Below, piece after piece: positions 17,839-25,406 of a stretch of DNA of 64,000 nucleotides (positions are counted from its first letter, which is position 1; the number at the start of each line of letters is the position of its first letter). Source of the DNA: Bacteroidales bacterium UBA3743 (lineage in GTDB: Bacteria; Bacteroidota; Bacteroidia; Bacteroidales; Paludibacteraceae); the NCBI GenBank assembly GCA_002371265.1, contig DFGT01000027.1, forward strand, positions 65,952 through 129,951, given 5' to 3'. A model generated the notes under the pieces. That model had not been told where the DNA came from. It saw only the letters and a program-made list of their open reading frames with translations, and did not search any database. A program made the translations under genes and the position numbers.

Positions 17839-18464
17839 CAGAGCCAATTAAAAACGACTGGTGGGATGTCGACAGCAACTACCTGAAGTCGTTCCTTCAA
17901 CTGTTTGCGACAAGCCAACCGTCTGCGACAAACACCGTCGCCACGACGCCTCAACAGGCAATGCAGCCTCGCACGAACCTGCAGACTATCCAAAATGGGC
18001 ATACTATCACGACTCATTCCATCCGTGGATGCAACAATGAGCAGCAGCAAAACTTCGTCGTCACAGTAAAAGAACATAAAGTAGAGCGAGAAGTCACAAA
18101 AGGAAGTCTGGAAACAGCACGTATCAATATATATAATGAGTGGAGAGACCAGCAACGTTCACAGGAAGCAGGCCTTATAAGCACATGTAAGTTTGAACTG
18201 ATCGACACATTCAAGATTCTGATCAAGGTGCCATCAAAAGAGGCATATTCAAAATTAAACGCTGACTTCCGCATCAATTTGCTTAACGCTCTAAAAAACC
18301 ACCTGTCGAACTCAAAGATTGAGGTGCAATATATCATAGACGAAGCTATAGCCAAAGAGCAGGTGTTGACCCACAAACAGAAGTTTGAAGCTCTTTTGAA
18401 ATCGTCGCCGCTAGTGCAGATGCTTATGAATGAATTGGATATGGTGTATTCAGAAAACCAATAA
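17829..18464 (+). CDS. dnaX: Tau-specific C-terminal region of dnaX in the -1 frame
   Basis: 211 codons continuing dnaX after a -1 shift at the A-run; its own frame opens at 17739 but the first 30 codons overlap gamma and are not family-like. After a Gln/Thr-rich linker, the last 130 residues (NIYNEWRDQQRSQEAG, INLLNALKNHL, HKQKFEALLKSSPLVQML) match the tail of Bacteroidetes DnaX proteins, which in tau contacts the polymerase core and helicase. The region keeps coding character to a clean stop, arguing against decay. It has no credible independent start. Confidence 0.75.
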   Translation, partial: KLLTEPIKNDWWDVDSNYLKSFLQLFATSQPSATNTVATTPQQAMQPRTNLQTIQNGHTITTHSIRGCNNEQQQNFVVTVKEHKVEREVTKGSLETARINIYNEWRDQQRSQEAGLISTCKFELIDTFKILIKVPSKEAYSKLNADFRINLLNALKNHLSNSKIEVQYIIDEAIAKEQVLTHKQKFEALLKSSPLVQMLMNELDMVYSENQ

Positions 18465-18700
18465 AAGGTTCCGCCAATTTCCTCATTTTAAATAATATGG
18501 ATACAACATGAGCTTTCTTTCATTTTATTTTTAGCATTGTGTTGTGTCTAAAGTTCCAAAATCATCAAAAATCCCATCAAAAGGCACAAAACAGAGTCAA
18601 AATACATAAAATTTAAAGTTAAAAAACGTAAAAACACTTGTTTTGAAAAAGTAAGTTTTTATTTTTGGAACGTAAAAGGATACATAAAAGGATAAGTGAT
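18465..18700. other. AT-rich spacer after dnaX
   Basis: 236 bases, about 75 percent A/T, no hairpin with T-run and no clear promoter box. Nothing else seen. Confidence 0.5.
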
Positions 18701-18898
18701 ATGGTAAACGTAGAATTGAGGGTTTATCCCAAGTTCGGAAAAGTCTGGACAAAGCGCATGCCGCTTACAGACGACGGAGTTGTTGAGCTTCAACGACTTA
18801 AGGCAGATGCTTGCAAAGTAATGGTTTGTCAGCTCTTAGGCACCAAAGCAGACGACGTCAGCATGGTGGAAGTGAAGAGAATGATGAATGACGAGTAG
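18701..18898 (+). CDS. Small conserved-looking protein of unknown function
   Basis: 65 residues from ATG 18701 (MVNVELRVYPKFGKVWTKRM). A longer frame uses TTG at 18665 but its extra residues are basic and atypical. The product is mixed alpha/beta, with the acidic-basic pattern of a soluble cytoplasmic protein. It overlaps or abuts the acetyltransferase start (11-base overlap if ATG 18888 is used, 4-base gap if ATG 18903), so the two are co-transcribed. Family not recognised. Confidence 0.55.
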   Translation: MVNVELRVYPKFGKVWTKRMPLTDDGVVELQRLKADACKVMVCQLLGTKADDVSMVEVKRMMNDE

Positions 18899-19304
18899 AA
18901 TCATGATCCAATACAGAGAGATCCACGAATTTGATCAAAAAGAACTGCAAGACCTTTTTCTTTCAGTAGAATGGTCGTCAGGTCATTTCCCAGAAAAATT
19001 GGTTGTTGCCATGCGTAATTTTTCCACCGTCTACTCAGCATGGGACGGGGATAAACTCGTAGGCATGATTTGTGCGATGGACGACGGCATTATGAATGCC
19101 TACATACACTACCTGCTTGTTAGGCCGGAATACCAAGATCAGGCCATCGGCAGGAGGCTGGTGGAGATGACGCGTGATCACTACAAAGACTATTTGCGGA
19201 TTGTTGTGGTGGCATACGACGAGGAGATGCACTTCTACGAGCACTGCGGATTCAAGAAAGCCGACGGTGCGAGTGCCATGTTCATCACCGAATTATGGAC
19301 GTGA
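18888..19304 (+). CDS. GNAT family N-acetyltransferase
   Basis: 138 residues. The acetyl-CoA binding motif A is YLLVRPEYQDQAIGRRLVEMT (about residues 79-99), with Q-x-x-A-I-G-R in the place of the usual Q/RxxGxG/A loop, and motif B ends FYEHCGFKKADGA. The fold and length fit small GNAT enzymes that acetylate amines; substrate unknown. ATG 18903 (MIQYREIHEF) is an equally likely start. Co-transcribed with the small gene before it. Confidence 0.85.
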   Translation: MTSRIMIQYREIHEFDQKELQDLFLSVEWSSGHFPEKLVVAMRNFSTVYSAWDGDKLVGMICAMDDGIMNAYIHYLLVRPEYQDQAIGRRLVEMTRDHYKDYLRIVVVAYDEEMHFYEHCGFKKADGASAMFITELWT

Positions 19305-19377
19305 ACTCATAAAAAAGCGGTGAATTCGCAGTTTTTTCAAAAAAAGAGAGAAAAATTCAAAAAAATATCGAAAATTG

Positions 19378-19408
19378 TTTTGCATATAAAAAAAAGTTAC
19401 TACTTTTG
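19378..19408 (+). promoter_or_regulatory. Promoter of tRNA-Cys
   Basis: TTTTG (19378-19382), 18 bases, TACTTTTG (19401-19408), matching the Bacteroidetes consensus; transcript starts shortly before the tRNA. Confidence 0.85.
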
Positions 19409-19434
19409 CAGTGTCAAAACAAAACGACAACATT

Positions 19435-19506
19435 GGTTCCTTGGATGAGTGGCTTAGTCAGCGGTCTGCAAAACCGTGTACAGCAGTTCGAATCTGCTAG
19501 GAACCT
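19435..19506 (+). tRNA. tRNA-Cys (anticodon GCA)
   Basis: 72 nt. Acceptor GGTTCCT (19435-19441) pairs with AGGAACC (19499-19505) and U at 19506 is the cysteine discriminator base. Anticodon loop CTGCAAA has GCA at 19468-19470. Confidence 0.95.
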
Positions 19507-19509
19507 CAA

Positions 19510-19538
19510 AAAGACTTCACAATGTGAAGTCTTTTTTG
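19510..19538 (+). terminator. Terminator of tRNA-Cys
   Basis: AAGACTTCAC (19511-19520) pairs with GTGAAGTCTT (19524-19533), followed by T-run. Confidence 0.85.
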
Positions 19539-19563
19539 TTTTTAACAATAATAATCAAACGAC

Positions 19564-19743
19564 ATGGAGAATATACCTTCAGACCCAATGATGCTGCTCA
19601 GCTTCCTCAACATGAAACTGAGAGATTTCTATTCCAACCTCGACGAGCTATGCAATGCCCTCGACCTTGACAAAGAAGAGATTGTCAAAAAAATGGCGGA
19701 CGCTGGATTCGAATACAACGAAACCCAAAATAAATTCTGGTGA
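19564..19743 (+). CDS. DUF4250 family small protein
   Basis: 59 residues, start MENIPSDPMMLLSFLNMKL, end EYNETQNKFW. The pattern of IP-DP-MLLS, KLRDFY, LDELC and FEY matches DUF4250, a short helical family widespread in Bacteroidetes and Firmicutes with unknown role. It lies 57 bases after tRNA-Cys and 63 bases before the transposase. Confidence 0.8.
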   Translation: MENIPSDPMMLLSFLNMKLRDFYSNLDELCNALDLDKEEIVKKMADAGFEYNETQNKFW

Positions 19744-19806
19744 TTATCGCGTGGGACAGGATAAATTCGACGTAACAGACAAATTATAATAACAATACAA
19801 AAAAAT

Positions 19807-20406
19807 ATGGAAAAAATCCAAAACAAATATCGCATCCCATCAACACGTGCCAATTGGCATGATTACAAGGGCGGTGTCTATTTCGTAACCATTTGCACAA
19901 ATAATCGGGAACATTATTTTGGGGAAATTTGTCCAGGACCACAAATGCAATTGTCACCAATCGGACAATATGCCTACAATCAATTTATAAATGTGAAAAC
20001 GCATTATCCATACGCCAAAATTCCATTATTTGTGATAATGCCCGACCATATCCACGCCATTGTGACGATTGATGGGGAAAATGAAATCGGTGGAAACGGT
20101 GTGCACACCCAATGTAGAGACGTTGCACGCAGGTGTGGAGACGTTGCGCGCATATGTAGAGACGTTGCACGCAACGTCTCTACGGGGGTGAATACACAAA
20201 TGGCAAATATTTCACCACGTAAAAATTCATTGGCGGTGGTTATCCGTGGCGTCAAATCGTCAATCACCCATTACGCCAACAAAAACAATATCCCATTTGC
20301 ATGGCAAACACGTTTTCACGACCGAATTATCCGCAATCAGGCGGAATTGGACAGAATATCCGATTATATTGAGAAAAATGTTGTAAATTGGCATGATGAT
20401 TTGTAG
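19807..20406 (+). CDS. REP-associated tyrosine transposase (RAYT, Y1/HUH type)
   Basis: 199 residues. The HUH metal-binding motif is MPDHIHAIV (H81, H83) and the C-terminal part (RFHDRIIRNQAELDRISDYIEKN) is typical of the TnpA_REP group, related to IS200/IS605 transposases. Such single-strand nucleases are held to mobilise short REP palindromes. Here REP palindromes are found inside the gene (20117-20180), coding the 7-residue repeats RDVARRC, GDVARIC and RDVARNV near residues 104-123, and another palindrome spans the TAG stop. Many more copies follow. No terminal inverted repeats of an insertion sequence are seen. Confidence 0.88.
   Translation: MEKIQNKYRIPSTRANWHDYKGGVYFVTICTNNREHYFGEICPGPQMQLSPIGQYAYNQFINVKTHYPYAKIPLFVIMPDHIHAIVTIDGENEIGGNGVHTQCRDVARRCGDVARICRDVARNVSTGVNTQMANISPRKNSLAVVIRGVKSSITHYANKNNIPFAWQTRFHDRIIRNQAELDRISDYIEKNVVNWHDDL
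20117..20180. repeat. REP palindromes inside the RAYT coding region
   Basis: Two half-sites (20117-20130 and 20138-20151) and one full palindrome (20159-20180) of the GAGACGTTGC / GCAACGTCTC type, spaced 21 bases so that the reading frame is kept. Confidence 0.9.
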
Positions 20407-20550
20407 AGACGTTGCGCGCAACGTCTCCACATCTGCGCGCAACGTCTCCACATATGAGCGCAACGTCTATTTTTTCAAAATGCAGGAATGACGCAACGTC
20501 TCCACGGGAAACGATGCGATAATAATATGAGACGTTGCACGCAACGTCTC
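20406..20550. repeat. REP cluster downstream of the RAYT gene
   Basis: Full palindromes at 20406-20427 and 20529-20550, with half-sites at about 20434-20449, 20456-20468 and 20491-20503. The core is GAGACGTTGC followed by its complement. The first overlaps the RAYT stop codon. Confidence 0.9.
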
Positions 20551-20705
20551 TACATTCTTTGCCAACCCTTTTTTTTAACAATCATTAGAACACATAACGT
20601 CAAAATACAATCACAATAGAATAGTATTCCAAAAATTCAAACAAACTATAGAATATCTTCATTTCATCATACCTTTGCAATGTAAAAATAAAAGAAAGGT
20701 CAACG

Positions 20706-21455
20706 ATGAAGATACAATACAACAAAAAATACAGCGAAAATCTCGGACGTGAGATGGAATGGAAGCAGTATGGCGACAAAGGCCAGGGGGTATTGGTGTT
20801 TCCTAGTCAGAATCAACGTTTTTTTGAATGGGAGGACAATGGCATGGTTGACGTGCTATCCCCTTTGATTGAGGCTGGAAAGATCCACCTTATTTGTTGT
20901 GACAGCATCGACTCGGAGACCTGGAGTTTGTATGACGGTGACCATCACACTCGTATTGAGCTACACGAACGTTGGTTCAGATATATCACTGAGGAACTGA
21001 TTCCTTCCGTCAACGAAGGGGAAAAACTTATCGTGACAGGATGTTCTATGGGCGGATACCATGCCGGAAACTTTTTCTTCCGTCGCCCCGACCTATTCTG
21101 TTCCTTAGTTTCACTAAGTGGATTGTTCCACGCTGACTACTTCTTCAACAATTTCACTAACGAACTTGTGTGGAACAATTCACCTCTTCATTATCTCTCA
21201 GAAAAGAGAGACCCAAGCCTACTTTTGGAAACCCTACGTGGAAAAGAGATTATCCTCTGCTGCGGTCAAGGCTATTACGAAGAGATCACATGTCCGTCTA
21301 CCGTGCGTCTTGGCAATCTGCTCAAAGAGAAAAACGTCCCTGCATGGGTTGACATCTGGGGAAAAGACGTCTCTCACGATTTCTACTGGTGGCGTAAACA
21401 AGCTTTGTATCTTTTCGACAAACTAATCAACAAGGATCTGCAAATCGCAGCATAA
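20706..21455 (+). CDS. Esterase family protein (alpha/beta hydrolase)
   Basis: 249 residues, no signal peptide. The nucleophile elbow is TGCSMGGYHAGN (GxSxG, Ser near residue 117) and the catalytic His is likely in DVSHDFYWW near the C terminus. It fits the putative-esterase (esterase D/enterochelin-esterase-like) fold. It is followed 11 bases later by an ATP-grasp ligase and then a paralogue (22781-23521, for example RRPD, SGLF/SGLY and the shared start MKIQY). Substrate unknown. Confidence 0.8.
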   Translation: MKIQYNKKYSENLGREMEWKQYGDKGQGVLVFPSQNQRFFEWEDNGMVDVLSPLIEAGKIHLICCDSIDSETWSLYDGDHHTRIELHERWFRYITEELIPSVNEGEKLIVTGCSMGGYHAGNFFFRRPDLFCSLVSLSGLFHADYFFNNFTNELVWNNSPLHYLSEKRDPSLLLETLRGKEIILCCGQGYYEEITCPSTVRLGNLLKEKNVPAWVDIWGKDVSHDFYWWRKQALYLFDKLINKDLQIAA

Positions 21456-21466
21456 CAATATAAATT

Positions 21467-22702
21467 ATGAATTTCATCTTCATATCTCCACAGTTTCCAC
21501 ACACCTACTGGGAATTCTGCAACCGTTTGAAACAGAACGGTGTGAACGTGCTTGGAATCGCAGACGCTCCTTACGACTCGCTGAGACAAGAGCTCAAAGA
21601 CTCCCTAACAGAATACTACAGGGTCGACAACATGGAGGATTACGACCAGATGTTCAGAGCAGTGGCCTTTCTGTCGTTCAAATATGGCAAGATCGACTGG
21701 ATTGAGTCCAACAACGAATATTGGCTTGAGCAAGACGCGCGTCTACGCACCGATTTCCATGTCACCACAGGCATACAGGTTGACCAGATCAGATCCATCA
21801 AAGAGAAATCGGAGATGAAAAAGCTCTACATAAAGGGAAATATACCCACAGCCCGTCAAGTGCAGGCTTCAAAAGGAATAAAGACAGTTTCGTCTTTTGC
21901 CGACAAGGTCGGGTTCCCAATCATCGCCAAACCAGATGTGGGAGTCGGGGCAGGCGGCACACACAAGATCCACGACAAACATGAGCTGGAGGAGTTTTTC
22001 CGCACCGTCTCACAAGCTGACAAATATGTGATCGAGGAATTCATCACCGGAGACATCTGCTCCTACGACGCCATCATAAACTCTGAGGGCGAACCTCTTT
22101 TTGAATCTATGACGGTATGGCCGCCAAGCATCATGGACATAGTCAACAAACGGCTTGACCTGTCGTACTTTGTGGCTAAAGATGTGCCTGAAGCCCTACG
22201 AGCTATCGGACGCAACACAGTCAAGGCATTTGATGTGAAGAGCCGTTTCGTGCATCTGGAATACTTCCGTCTCGACAAGGACAGAGGCACTTTGGGAAGC
22301 AAAGGCGACTTCGTGGCTCTGGAGGTAAACATGCGTCCAGCTGGCGGTTACACTCCTGATATGATAAACTTCGCCCATTCCACCGACGTCTACAAAATAT
22401 GGGCAGACATGGTGGCTTACGACAAGTCCAAACTCGGTTGCTCAAGCAGCCACAACGCCCACAACGCGCTCTCAATAGCATGGCAGGACGAATACTTCTG
22501 CGTCTTCGCAAGCCGACGCGACATCTACGAATATGTGCACACGCATGAGGAGATCAACGAACGTTACGGCGCTAACATGGTGATGGAAGAGCGTATGCCA
22601 GAGATTCTTTCCGGAGCCATGGGAAATCAGATGTACACTGTAAAGCTGAAGACGGAGAAAGAAAAGGACGAATTCATACAATTTGTGCATGCAAAAAGAT
22701 AA
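21467..22702 (+). CDS. ATP-grasp domain ligase
   Basis: 411 residues. After a Rossmann-like N-terminal domain (FIFISPQFPHTYWEFCNRLK) comes the ATP-grasp fold: FPIIAKPDVGVGAGGTHKI (phosphate-binding loop, about residues 151-169), YVIEEFITGDICSYDAI, and the Mg2+-binding VALEVNMRPAGGYTPDMINFA. These enzymes join a carboxylate to an amine, thiol or hydroxyl through an acyl phosphate. It is closest in shape to carbamoyl-phosphate-synthase-like or biotin-carboxylase-like ligases of unknown product. It sits between two paralogous esterases, which suggests one small pathway that forms and then cleaves an ester or amide. Confidence 0.8.
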   Translation: MNFIFISPQFPHTYWEFCNRLKQNGVNVLGIADAPYDSLRQELKDSLTEYYRVDNMEDYDQMFRAVAFLSFKYGKIDWIESNNEYWLEQDARLRTDFHVTTGIQVDQIRSIKEKSEMKKLYIKGNIPTARQVQASKGIKTVSSFADKVGFPIIAKPDVGVGAGGTHKIHDKHELEEFFRTVSQADKYVIEEFITGDICSYDAIINSEGEPLFESMTVWPPSIMDIVNKRLDLSYFVAKDVPEALRAIGRNTVKAFDVKSRFVHLEYFRLDKDRGTLGSKGDFVALEVNMRPAGGYTPDMINFAHSTDVYKIWADMVAYDKSKLGCSSSHNAHNALSIAWQDEYFCVFASRRDIYEYVHTHEEINERYGANMVMEERMPEILSGAMGNQMYTVKLKTEKEKDEFIQFVHAKR

Positions 22703-22780
22703 TTATTAATATTTCTTCTTGCGAAGCATCAAAAAAAAGGTTATCTATGCAATCATAAAACCTAATAAAATGGAAAACAG

Positions 22781-23521
22781 ATGAAGATACAATATCATAA
22801 AGAATGGAGCAACAGTCTCGGACGCGACATGGAGTGGAAAGAATACGGAGAGGGAGAACATTCCGTCCTCGCAATTCCGTCGCAGGACGGAAGATTCTTC
22901 GACTGGGAGAACTACGACATGGTAGCCACATTGTCGCCATGGATTGAAAGCGGAAAGATAAGGCTTATCTGTATCGACACCATCGACAAGGAGACATGGT
23001 CGAACTACGGAGGCGACAACCGTTGGAGAATCGAGCAGCACGAACGTTGGTTCCACTACGTCATCGACGAGCTTCTTCCACGTTGCCGACGTTGGGAAAA
23101 CGAGACATTTCTGGCGACGGGATGTTCACTCGGAGCATTTCATGCCGGCAACTTCTTCTTCCGTCGACCTGACATCTTCGACACATTGATAGCGTTGAGC
23201 GGACTCTACAATTCTCATTATGGATTTCCATATTACTCCGACGACCTGACGTACGCCAACTCGCCTGAGGATTTTCTCCGTCAGATGCCAGACCACCATC
23301 CTTGGATGCAGATGTACCGCAGCCGCAGGATCATCGTGTGCATCGGGCAAGGAAGATGGGAAGACAACACCCTGCCAAGCACCCGCAACCTTGACACTAT
23401 TCTTAAAGAGAAGGGCGTGCCAGCATGGTTCGACTACTGGGGATTCGATATCGACCACGATTGGCCAAGCTGGAGAAACGAATTGGCTTATTTCATGAAT
23501 ACAATAAAACCCCTCAGATAA
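22781..23521 (+). CDS. Esterase family protein, paralogue of 20706-21455
   Basis: 246 residues, no signal peptide. Nucleophile elbow TGCSLGAFHAGN and likely catalytic His in FDIDHDWPSW. It aligns end to end with the first esterase (MKIQY start, LGRDMEWKEYG, FFFRRPDIFD, RSRRIIVCIGQG), so the two come from duplication around the ATP-grasp gene. It is 78 bases downstream of that gene and is followed by a REP palindrome with T-run acting as a terminator. Confidence 0.8.
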   Translation: MKIQYHKEWSNSLGRDMEWKEYGEGEHSVLAIPSQDGRFFDWENYDMVATLSPWIESGKIRLICIDTIDKETWSNYGGDNRWRIEQHERWFHYVIDELLPRCRRWENETFLATGCSLGAFHAGNFFFRRPDIFDTLIALSGLYNSHYGFPYYSDDLTYANSPEDFLRQMPDHHPWMQMYRSRRIIVCIGQGRWEDNTLPSTRNLDTILKEKGVPAWFDYWGFDIDHDWPSWRNELAYFMNTIKPLR

Positions 23522-23551
23522 AATACATTGAATTATTTTTTCGATTTTTGT

Positions 23552-23581
23552 AGAGACGTTGCGCGCAACGTCTCTTTTTTA
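23552..23581 (+). terminator. REP palindrome used as terminator after the second esterase
   Basis: A perfect 24-base palindrome (AGAGACGTTGCG and its complement, 23552-23575) directly followed by six T. Confidence 0.75.
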
Positions 23582-23600
23582 TGATGCGGGCAACAATGTG

Positions 23601-23738
23601 GAGACGTTGCACGCAACGTCTCTACGGGAATGGTACACATGCAATAATAATGTGGAGACGTTGCACGCAATGCAATAATAATGTAGAGACGTTGTGCGCA
23701 ATGCAATAATAATGTGGAGACGTTGCGCGCAACGTCTC
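23601..23738. repeat. REP array between the esterase cluster and hsdM
   Basis: A full palindrome at 23601-23622, then three tandem 31-base units starting at 23641, 23672 and 23703 (GCAATAATAATGTGGAGACG plus the REP half-site), the last closing as a full palindrome at 23717-23738. The gap 23522-23832 holds no open frame. Confidence 0.9.
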
Positions 23739-23791
23739 TACAATTTCTTCACATTAGGATATGAAAATTTCTTATTGTATAGGATTTTAGT

Positions 23792-23799
23792 TATTTTTG
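23792..23799 (+). promoter_or_regulatory. Promoter -7 box of the hsd operon
   Basis: TATTTTTG fits TAxxTTTG; a TTG lies 14 bases upstream, closer than usual. Transcript start near 23806, 27 bases before the hsdM ATG. Confidence 0.5.
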
Positions 23800-23832
23800 T
23801 TATTGGACAGCATTTCATAAACAAATAACTAA

Positions 23833-25398
23833 ATGGCAGAAAACACTAATGCTCAGGCTCAACGCGAGGAACTACATAAAACCATCTGGAATATCGCAGA
23901 CTCTTTGAGAGGAGCTATAGACGGATGGGAATTCAAATCTTATATCCTTTGCACTATCTTCTACAGATTCATCTCTGAAAACCTTTGCGATTATATCAAT
24001 AAGTTGCAAGCCGACGCTGGTATCGACGGCTTTGATTTCGCATCTCTTTCTGACGACGAGGCTAATGATGAAGGCGTCAGAAGCCAGATGGTGCAGGAGA
24101 AGGGATATTATATTCTGCCAAGCCAACTCTTCATCAATGTCGCCAACAATGCCAAAGACAATGATAATCTGAACGAAACTTTAAGCAAGGTATTTACCGC
24201 TATAGAAGCGTCGGCTCAGGGCACACCTTCTGAATTCGCCATACGTGGATTGTTTTCCGACTTCGCTGTCAACAACTCGCAGCTCGGCAATTCCGTCTCC
24301 AAAAGGAATGAACTTATCGCAAAAGTGCTGATTTCAATCCGCGACCTTGATCTTGGATCGTCCTTTGAGGATAACAGTATCGACGCATTTGGCGACGCAT
24401 ACGAATTCCTGATGAAGATGTATGCGAGCGGAGCTGGAAAGAGCGGCGGCGAATTTTTTACTCCACAAGAGGTGAGCGAGATTCTTGCGAGAATAGCCAT
24501 GCAGGGCCAGACAAATGTGAAATCAATCTATGATCCTGCATGTGGATCGGGCTCGTTGCTATTGAAAGCAGCCAAATTGGCAGCCAACAAGGACAATCTT
24601 GAATTCTACGGTCAGGAGATCAACCCCACAACATACAACTTGTGCAGAATCAACATGTTCCTGCACAATATCAATTATGCCAAATTCCATATTGAGCTTG
24701 AAGACACGTTGCTCAAACCACAGCATATGGGAATGCAGTTCGACGGGATTGTCTCTAATCCTCCATACAGCACCAAATGGGAGGGCAAAGACAACACCAT
24801 ACTCATCAACGACGAACGATATTCCCCAGCGGGAGTGTTGGCCCCAAAGAGTGCCGCCGACCTCGCTTTCACCATGCACATGCTCTACCATCTTGCCGAG
24901 ACTGGAACAGCCGCCATTGTGGAGTTTCCTGGAGTGCTTTATCGAGGAGGAGCGGAAAAACAGATTAGAAAATATCTCGTCGACAACAACTACGTCGACA
25001 CCATCATACAACTGCCAGCCAACCTATTCTTTGGCGTGGGCATCGCCACATGTATCATCGTCTTGAAGAAGAGCGCCAAGAAAGACAACAGCATTCTCTT
25101 CCTCGATGCAAGCAACCTCTATAAGAAAGAGGGAAACAAGAACAGGATGATGCCGGAGCATCAGGATGCTGTGGTGAATGCTGTGGCAGAGAGAAAAGAC
25201 GAGCAATATTTCACGAAGCTTGTATCATGCGACGACGTTGCAGCCAACGACTACAACCTTTCCGTCTCATCCTACGTGGAGAAGGAAGTCATCAAGGAAG
25301 AGATAGACATCGACGCAGTGAATGCCGAGATCAACGAATTGATGGCGAAAGCGGTTACGCTTAATGAAGAGATAAACAAGATAATTGAAAATTTGTAG
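23833..25398 (+). CDS. hsdM: Type I restriction-modification DNA methyltransferase HsdM
   Basis: 521 residues. The N-terminal helical domain (residues 1-165; HKTIWNIADSLRGAIDGWEFKSYIL is typical) contacts HsdS. The catalytic domain has motif I YDPACGSGSLLLKA (about 233-246) for S-adenosylmethionine and motif IV NPPY (309-312), marking an N6-adenine methyltransferase. With HsdS it modifies host sites; with HsdR it forms the restriction complex. It is the first gene of the operon and is followed after 8 bases by the ORF6N gene. Full length, intact motifs. Confidence 0.95.
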   Translation: MAENTNAQAQREELHKTIWNIADSLRGAIDGWEFKSYILCTIFYRFISENLCDYINKLQADAGIDGFDFASLSDDEANDEGVRSQMVQEKGYYILPSQLFINVANNAKDNDNLNETLSKVFTAIEASAQGTPSEFAIRGLFSDFAVNNSQLGNSVSKRNELIAKVLISIRDLDLGSSFEDNSIDAFGDAYEFLMKMYASGAGKSGGEFFTPQEVSEILARIAMQGQTNVKSIYDPACGSGSLLLKAAKLAANKDNLEFYGQEINPTTYNLCRINMFLHNINYAKFHIELEDTLLKPQHMGMQFDGIVSNPPYSTKWEGKDNTILINDERYSPAGVLAPKSAADLAFTMHMLYHLAETGTAAIVEFPGVLYRGGAEKQIRKYLVDNNYVDTIIQLPANLFFGVGIATCIIVLKKSAKKDNSILFLDASNLYKKEGNKNRMMPEHQDAVVNAVAERKDEQYFTKLVSCDDVAANDYNLSVSSYVEKEVIKEEIDIDAVNAEINELMAKAVTLNEEINKIIENL

Positions 25399-25406
25399 TA
25401 ACAGAT

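Noticed and set aside
18665..18700. TTG start giving a 77-residue form of the small gene at 18701
   Set aside because: The extra 12 residues are basic and atypical; ATG 18701 begins the better-formed protein.
23601..23738. Possible CRISPR array (31-bp repeats)
   Set aside because: Units are directly adjacent with no unique spacers and no cas genes; they are REP units linked to the RAYT gene.
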